A stretch of DNA of 52,840 bases, taken from positions 1 to 52,840 of the forward strand of contig NZ_NMWV01000004.1 in assembly GCF_002860405.1 (NCBI RefSeq). The letters are read 5' to 3'. Origin of the DNA: Bifidobacterium imperatoris (lineage in GTDB: Bacteria > Actinomycetota > Actinomycetes > Actinomycetales > Bifidobacteriaceae). Position 1 is the first letter of the stretch; each line of letters starts with the position of its first letter. The notes below the pieces were generated by a model. The model did not search any database and was not told the origin of the DNA. It saw nothing but the letters and a program-made list of their open reading frames with translations. The position numbers and the translations under genes were made by a program. Positions 48,209-52,840 of the stretch are shown one piece after another.

Positions 48209-48742
48209 ATGGCACAGGATGACGAGAAGTCAATCGACCAGCTCAACGAAGAGGCTGACATCGCTGCCGATTACCTCGAGGGCTTGCTTGATATCGCTGA
48301 CTATGAAGGCGATATCGAAATGGGAATTCGCAACAATCGTCCGACCATTCAGATCGTTGCCGATGATGATACCGACATCAAGCATCTGATTGGTCGCAAT
48401 GGTGAAGTAGTCGATGCTCTGCAGCAGCTGACTCGTCTTGCCGTGCAGCAGAAGACCGGTGAGCGTTCCCATCTGATTGTCGATGTGGATGGCTTCCTGA
48501 AGCGCAAGCGTCAGCACCTGCGTGATATCGCTCTTGATGCCGTTGATGCTGTGAAGGAATCCGGCGAGCCATATGATTTGAAGCCGATGAATTCCTTCGA
48601 GCGTAAGGTCGTACACGATGTGGTTCGTGAGGAAGGCTTGAAGTCCCGCTCTCACGGTGAAGAACCTCATCGTTATGTGACCGTCTACCTGCGCAATAAG
48701 AGCGAGGATTCCGAAGACGCTGAGGATTTCGACCAGGAGTGA
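48209..48742 (+). CDS. jag: Jag/KhpB-type KH-R3H RNA-binding protein
   Basis: 177 residues. An acidic N-terminus (about 1-45) leads to a KH domain (IGRNGEVVDALQQLTRLAVQQKT) and an R3H domain (MNSFERKVVHDVVREEGLKSRSHGEEPHRYVTVYL). The tail is acidic. The family binds RNA and, with KhpA, affects cell division and elongation in Firmicutes. AGAAGGAGT before the ATG is a good ribosome-binding site. Its place after yidC is conserved. Confidence 0.93.
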   Translation: MAQDDEKSIDQLNEEADIAADYLEGLLDIADYEGDIEMGIRNNRPTIQIVADDDTDIKHLIGRNGEVVDALQQLTRLAVQQKTGERSHLIVDVDGFLKRKRQHLRDIALDAVDAVKESGEPYDLKPMNSFERKVVHDVVREEGLKSRSHGEEPHRYVTVYLRNKSEDSEDAEDFDQE

Positions 48743-48863
48743 TTTCGGATGCTGTTGAGATAAAGCCGAGCTTAACGGTAGTTCCACATCTCAGCAGCAT
48801 GTGATTGCATTTGGTTTCATGTCTATGAGGCGTCGTACCAGCGGCGCCTCATTCCATGTGTGA

Positions 48864-48879
48864 TGTTTCACGTGAAACA
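48864..48879. other. parS: parS site 2
   Basis: Perfect TGTTTCACGTGAAACA ending 16 bases before the rsmG start codon, so ParB binding could touch rsmG transcription or its leader. Confidence 0.93.
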
Positions 48880-48895
48880 CAAGAGGGGAGTGACC

Positions 48896-49561
48896 ATGAC
48901 AGACGCTTTGGAAGGATCTCCGGTTCTGTCCGAGATTCTTGGGGATGCGCTGCCTCAACTCGAATTGTTCCATAAGAAACTCGAGAGCGAAGGCGAACCT
49001 CGGGGTCTTATCGGTCCGCGTGATGTGGATATCATCTGGGAACGTCATATTCTGAATTCAGCAGCCATCGTGCCATATGTACAGCAGTCGACCACTGGGG
49101 CTCGATTTAAAACGGTGGCCGATGTTGGCAGTGGTGGTGGGTTCCCGGGATTGGTTGCTGCGGCTTGCCTCCCGGATCATAAATTTACGTTGATTGAGCC
49201 AATGGAACGTCGTATCGACTGGCTGACCGAGTGTGTGGATCTGATGGGTCTGAACAATGTGACATTGGTTCGCGGTCGTTCCGATGAAGTCATCGCTCAG
49301 GTACGTAAGCATAAGATTCATCCATTTGCCGTGGTCACCTGCCGAGCTGTTGCCCCCATGACCAAATTGTCGGGGTGGACGTTGCCGTTGCTTAAGACGT
49401 CTGGTCAACTCATTGCTCTGAAGGGTCGTTCCGCACAGGTAGAGCTCGACAAGGCAAAGGATCAGATAGAGCGTTTCGGTGGGCGTAATGCGCGAGTAGT
49501 GGAGGCCCCTGTGGGTCCGAATCTGGAACCGACGCATGTGGTCATTGTTGATAAGCGGTGA
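48896..49561 (+). CDS. rsmG: 16S rRNA (guanine-N7)-methyltransferase RsmG
   Basis: Methylates G527 of 16S rRNA (E. coli numbering) using S-adenosylmethionine. 221 residues. The SAM motif is [25 protein letters not shown] and [15 protein letters not shown] are family signatures. AGAGGGGAG at 48882-48890 fixes ATG 48896 rather than the upstream codons that run through parS. Loss of this gene is known to give low-level streptomycin resistance in other bacteria. Confidence 0.96.
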   Translation: MTDALEGSPVLSEILGDALPQLELFHKKLESEGEPRGLIGPRDVDIIWERHILNSAAIVPYVQQSTTGARFKTVADVGSGGGFPGLVAAACLPDHKFTLIEPMERRIDWLTECVDLMGLNNVTLVRGRSDEVIAQVRKHKIHPFAVVTCRAVAPMTKLSGWTLPLLKTSGQLIALKGRSAQVELDKAKDQIERFGGRNARVVEAPVGPNLEPTHVVIVDKR

Positions 49562-49822
49562 TGAGCGTGATTGTATCCACTATCCACTTATCCACATTTT
49601 GCACATGCCTCTTAAGTTATCCACATTGGTAGTGCAAAAACGTGGATAAGCTCGAAATCGTTCAAAAATCAAGGATTTTTGGCAAGGAAAAACGCAAAAG
49701 ACAGCGGTGAAGACACCTACTTATCCACAGTTATCCACATTGGGGTCTGAAAAAGTGGATAACTTCGCGCCCTGTCCATGCGAATAGGAAGACTTGAAAC
49801 TATATCAGTGCAAGGAGAAGCG
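49562..49822. other. third DnaA-box cluster, between rsmG and parA
   Basis: 261 bases with perfect DnaA boxes at 49588-49596, 49617-49625, 49721-49729 and 49731-49739; the last two are tandem with 10-base spacing. One-mismatch boxes are at 49641-49649 and 49754-49762, with weaker ones near 49571 and 49580. It is about 5.3 kb from the dnaA-dnaN cluster. Confidence 0.85.
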
Positions 49823-50791
49823 ATGGCCATGAAGGATCATCAAGAGGAAGTGATTGAGTCTGCTTCCGAAACCCTTCATCGTATTTTTGGTGGGGATAAT
49901 TCTGGGTTGGGTAGCCAGATGGCCGATGAAAATTCACGGTACGAGGCTCTGCAGCAGGCTGTATTTACGAAGCCGAAGCGTACTCGACTGATTGCCGTCG
50001 CCAATCAGAAGGGTGGTGTAGGTAAAACTACTTCCACCGTGAATCTTGCTGCTGCAATGGCACAGTTTGGTGCTCAGGTTCTGGTCATCGACATGGATCC
50101 TCAGGGCAATGCCTCCACGGCACTGGGTGTTCCTCATGCTTCTGGCGATCCTTCTACATACGATGTGCTCGAAGGCCGTTCCTCTATTGAAGATGTCATC
50201 AGCGTTTGCCCTGATTTCCCGACGCTTGATGTGGTGCCGGCATCTATCGATTTGAGTGGTGCCGAACTTGAGGTTGCGGATTTGCCGAATCGCAATACCT
50301 TGTTGAAGGAAGCGCTTGAGCAGTATCTGCGCCAGTCCGACAAGCATTATGATTACGTCTTCATTGACTGCCCGCCGAGCCTTGGCCTGTTGGTAATTAA
50401 TGCCATGTGCGCGGTGACGGAGATGCTGATTCCGATTCAGGCTGAATACTATGCATTGGAAGGTCTGGGACAGCTGATTAACACCATCGGTCTGGTTCAG
50501 GATCATTTCAATCCTGTGCTGCTGGTGTCTACTATGCTGGTCACGATGTTCGATCGTCGTACCCTGCTCAGTAGGGAAGTGTACAACGAGGTCAAGGGGC
50601 ACTATCCTAATATCGTGCTGGATACTACGATTCCTCGCTCGGTCAAGATTTCCGAAGCTCCGAGCTTCTCTCAATCGGTTATCTCTTATGATCCTCGCGG
50701 TTTGGGTGCTATTGCTTATGGTGAAGCCGCTCTGGAAATCGCTGGACGCTCTCAGAATGTACTCGACGCTCTTGATTCGAGGAGGAAATAA
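49823..50791 (+). CDS. parA: chromosome partitioning ATPase ParA (Soj)
   Basis: Deviant-Walker ATPase that moves ParB-parS complexes, 322 residues. A tail of about 55 residues, unlike many shorter Soj proteins, precedes VANQKGGVGKTT (P-loop at 63-70) and VIDMDPQGNAS. DYVFIDCPPSLGLL is the Walker B region. ATG 49823 follows AAGGAGAAG; the frame is open to 49778. The stop and the parB start overlap as TAATG. Confidence 0.96.
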   Translation: MAMKDHQEEVIESASETLHRIFGGDNSGLGSQMADENSRYEALQQAVFTKPKRTRLIAVANQKGGVGKTTSTVNLAAAMAQFGAQVLVIDMDPQGNASTALGVPHASGDPSTYDVLEGRSSIEDVISVCPDFPTLDVVPASIDLSGAELEVADLPNRNTLLKEALEQYLRQSDKHYDYVFIDCPPSLGLLVINAMCAVTEMLIPIQAEYYALEGLGQLINTIGLVQDHFNPVLLVSTMLVTMFDRRTLLSREVYNEVKGHYPNIVLDTTIPRSVKISEAPSFSQSVISYDPRGLGAIAYGEAALEIAGRSQNVLDALDSRRK

Positions 50792-52101
50792 TGGCATCGA
50801 AATCACGATTGGGCAAGGGACTCGGCGCACTATTTCCTGATTTGCCAGGGGATGAGACTGTCGAGAAGAAAGTAAAGTCTCCTGAGAATGCCAAAAAGGT
50901 GGCGGAAACGAAGTCGGCAACCAAGGTGCTGGCCTCTGCTGCTACTTCGGTGGCGACTCCCGGTAAGGCATCGAGCAATGTGAAGAAGAACATGGCCAAA
51001 CGCGCGGCCATGCCAGCATTGGATGATATTGCTCACCCGAGTGATTTGTTCTTCGGTTCGGATTCGCCTCAACCGCAGCTTCCGGTTGCCGACCTCCCGA
51101 AGGCGACGAGCAAGGATGTTTCACGTGAAACATCGAAGCCCGCTAAGACCGCTAAATCCGGTAAGGACGAAGAGAAGCTTGAGCTAAAGCCTGTGCAGGG
51201 CGGCTATCTTGCAGAGTTGAAGCTCAGCGACATTGGCCCGAACGTACATCAACCGCGTACCATTTTTGATGAGGATGAGCTCAACGAGCTGTCTGCCTCC
51301 ATCAAGGAAGTCGGTGTTTTGCAGCCGATTGTGGTGCGCAAGCGCCCGGCCGATCAGATTGCCGAAGCGAAAGCCAAGAAGGACGATCAGGAATCGTCTG
51401 CCAATCCGTTCGCTGGTCATCTGGACAGCCCGTATGAGCTGATTATGGGTGAACGCCGTTGGCGTGCGTCGCAGCTGGCTGGTTTGGAAACCATTCCCGC
51501 CATCGTCAAGACCACTGCTGACGATGACATGCTGCGTGACGCGTTGCTGGAAAACTTGCATCGCGTGGCATTGAATCCTCTTGAAGAGGCGGCTGCCTAC
51601 CAGCAGATGATTGATGAGTTCGGTCTGACCCAGGCGCAGCTTTCCAAGTCGGTTTCCAAGTCTCGCCCGCAGATTGCCAACATGCTGCGTCTGCTGAATC
51701 TTCCTGCTGCAGTGCAGAAGAAGGTCGCTGCTGGCGTGCTGTCTTCTGGTCATGCTCGCGCTCTGCTGGGCTTGAGCGATCCTGAGGAAATGGACAAGCT
51801 GGCATCTCGCATTATCTCCGAAGGTCTTTCTGTGCGCAGCACCGAAGAAATTGTGGCGATGAAGATTGCGTCGGGGGAGCAGCCGAAGAAACCGAAGAAG
51901 TCCAAGACCAATCCGTGGGTTGGCTCAGCTGTGCAGCAGAGCTTGGAAAATCATTTCGATACCAAGGTGTCCATTAAGGGCACGCAGAAGCACGGTCGCA
52001 TCGAAATCGTGTTCTCTTCCCCGGAAGACATGGATCGCATCCTGAAGCTTCTGGTGCCGAATCAGCCAGGCAGTGGCGATTCGGAATCCAAGTGGGTGTG
52101 A
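50791..52101 (+). CDS. parB: chromosome partitioning CTPase ParB (Spo0J)
   Basis: Binds parS and spreads as a CTP-gated clamp. 436 residues. It starts with LGKGLGALFP (the ParA-contact region), followed by a Lys/Ala-rich linker to about 130. The N-terminal CTP domain holds GERRWRAS near 219 and ENLHR. An insertion rich in Ala/Lys/Asp (about 189-212) interrupts the domain before YELIMGERR. The HTH is GLTQAQLSKSVSKSRPQIANMLRLL. A perfect parS lies inside the gene and encodes VSRETS of the linker. Coupled to parA. Confidence 0.96.
   Translation: MASKSRLGKGLGALFPDLPGDETVEKKVKSPENAKKVAETKSATKVLASAATSVATPGKASSNVKKNMAKRAAMPALDDIAHPSDLFFGSDSPQPQLPVADLPKATSKDVSRETSKPAKTAKSGKDEEKLELKPVQGGYLAELKLSDIGPNVHQPRTIFDEDELNELSASIKEVGVLQPIVVRKRPADQIAEAKAKKDDQESSANPFAGHLDSPYELIMGERRWRASQLAGLETIPAIVKTTADDDMLRDALLENLHRVALNPLEEAAAYQQMIDEFGLTQAQLSKSVSKSRPQIANMLRLLNLPAAVQKKVAAGVLSSGHARALLGLSDPEEMDKLASRIISEGLSVRSTEEIVAMKIASGEQPKKPKKSKTNPWVGSAVQQSLENHFDTKVSIKGTQKHGRIEIVFSSPEDMDRILKLLVPNQPGSGDSESKWV
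51117..51132. other. parS: parS site 3, inside parB
   Basis: Perfect TGTTTCACGTGAAACA within the coding region for the ParB linker, about 2.2 kb from site 2. Confidence 0.93.
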
Positions 52102-52127
52102 TTGGCGTGCTGCGATAAACTGAGCGG

Positions 52128-52203
52128 GTCGGCAAAGTGCCGACGTGGGTTCGATTCTATCAATCGCATAAGGGCTGGCTTCTAAGGATAGGAAGCCAGC
52201 CCT
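52128..52203 (+). terminator. parB terminator region
   Basis: GTCGGCA-AAG-TGCCGAC (52128-52144) and a 5-bp hairpin near 52151-52165 precede the strong stem GGGCTGGCTTC (52172-52182) / GAAGCCAGCCC (52192-52202), followed by TATTTCTT. Confidence 0.8.
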
Positions 52204-52840
52204 ATTTCTTGTGCTTGGGATGCGGGTTATAGGCCAAATTGTGTGTCTGGTGGCCTAGTTGTTTGATGTCCATTCGACGTGGGTGTGGAAGTCGTTCCAG
52301 TCGATGCCGGTGCCGTATCGCATGGGAATGCCGAACGTCTCGTGCATGCCTTGTGGGCTTTGCTCCCATGCGTGCTTGTAGAGGTCCTCGAGCCGCCGGT
52401 CGGTGATCGCGTTGGCCGCGAGCCACGCGTCCGTCTCGGGGCGTTCCGTGTGCTGGTGGCACCACCAGCAGATCGCCTTCAGCCGTCGTATCAGGCGCAG
52501 GCCGCGATGATGGCGCAGCATGTCACGCAGCCGACCGTTCCATGATTCGACGAGGTTGTTCGTCGACGGCACCGGACCGGCGGCCATGAGCTCCTCGTCG
52601 AGGAACGTGAGCAGCTGGTCCTCGCGGATGCGTCTGCGGATCATGCGCCTGGCCTTGACGAGCCGCTGGTGCGCGTCGTTCACGCTGCCGTCCGCGTACC
52701 GGCTTTGCTCGTCGAGGAAACCGGCGAAGTCCTGCTCCCATTGGTTGTAGGAGACGAGCCACGCCGCCGCGTCATCCTTGTTCCTGACGCGCGCCAACGC
52801 CACGGCGATCCGACGCAGTCGTCTGCCGGCCTGAAGACGC
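52204..52840 (-). mobile_element. insertion sequence, right-hand portion
   Basis: The transposase end plus about 50 bases up to the parB terminator. The terminal inverted repeat should lie within 52204-52254, but the other end is outside the window, so the exact border cannot be set. Confidence 0.55.
52255..52840 (-). CDS. IS256-family (IS1249-like) transposase, C-terminal part, cut by the window edge
   Basis: At least 194 residues; the frame stays open to the last base, so the N-terminus is outside the window. STNNLVESWNGRLRDMLRHHRGLRLIRRLKAICWWCHQHT is the part that carries the last catalytic Glu and the typical RRLKAxxWWCHQH of IS1249-type elements. Its GC-rich codons differ little from the neighbours. 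The element points towards parB and ends about 150 bases after it, beyond the parB terminator. Confidence 0.8.
   Translation of the reverse strand, partial: RLQAGRRLRRIAVALARVRNKDDAAAWLVSYNQWEQDFAGFLDEQSRYADGSVNDAHQRLVKARRMIRRRIREDQLLTFLDEELMAAGPVPSTNNLVESWNGRLRDMLRHHRGLRLIRRLKAICWWCHQHTERPETDAWLAANAITDRRLEDLYKHAWEQSPQGMHETFGIPMRYGTGIDWNDFHTHVEWTSNN

Noticed and set aside
52128..52170. GGTTCGATTC after parB looked like a tRNA T-loop, hinting at a tRNA or tmRNA fragment
   Set aside because: The flanking 5-base stems do not pair and no acceptor or anticodon arm is present; the segment is better explained by small hairpins before the parB terminator.

Overview
This window is the chromosomal replication-origin region of a Bifidobacterium, most likely B. 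longum or a close relative. The species call is inference from recall. The evidence is the high-GC actinobacterial gene content, the order rpmH-rnpA-yidD-yidC-jag-rsmG-parA-parB on one side of dnaA and dnaN-recF-dciA-gyrB-gyrA-DUF3566 on the other, and many LacI-family regulators and glycan-active surface enzymes of bifidobacterial type.

Layout. 1-8.2 kb: an AAA ATPase, a LacI regulator, a peroxide-defence pair (AhpC plus a thioredoxin-reductase/AhpF-like flavoenzyme with swapped domain order), a beta-carbonic anhydrase, a decayed paralogue of the first ATPase next to a 10-bp tandem repeat array, and a CBS-domain membrane protein. 8.4-13 kb: dps, then a gluconate locus (gntP-gntK-gnd, with a divergent GntR/FCD regulator). 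13.1-18.4 kb: a YgjP-like metallopeptidase, a GH20 hexosaminidase, tRNA-Ile and tRNA-Ala, and an OatA-like acyltransferase. 18.6-21.4 kb: a multi-pass membrane protein of unknown function (probably DUF5692) with a strong promoter and paired operator-like dyads, then gdhA with a long, dyad-rich upstream region. 21.4-35.3 kb: a carbohydrate island with a cell-wall-anchored pectinesterase, a GH2 beta-galactosidase and its divergent EbgR-like regulator, a second LacI regulator, a 1400-residue wall-anchored beta-helix protein, and a third LacI regulator divergent from it. 35.4-52.1 kb: the replication and segregation core. 52.2 kb to the end: the 3' part of an IS256-family (IS1249-like) transposase, cut by the window edge.

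How the parts work together. Transcription diverges from dnaA/rpmH, as expected at a bidirectional origin. DnaA boxes (TTATCCACA and near matches) lie in three gene-free gaps: dnaA-dnaN, rpmH-dnaA and, less expectedly, rsmG-parA. Three perfect 16-bp parS sites lie beside the parAB genes: one in a 40-bp perfect palindrome after yidC, one just before rsmG and one inside parB. Outside the core, the genes supply redox protection in an anaerobe without an obvious catalase here (AhpC/AhpF-like, Dps), gluconate use, nitrogen assimilation (GdhA), and plant or host glycan breakdown under local LacI control. Candidate operators are visible for several of the regulators.

Starts were chosen from ribosome-binding sites and family alignment from memory. 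No database search was possible, so family names are recognition calls.
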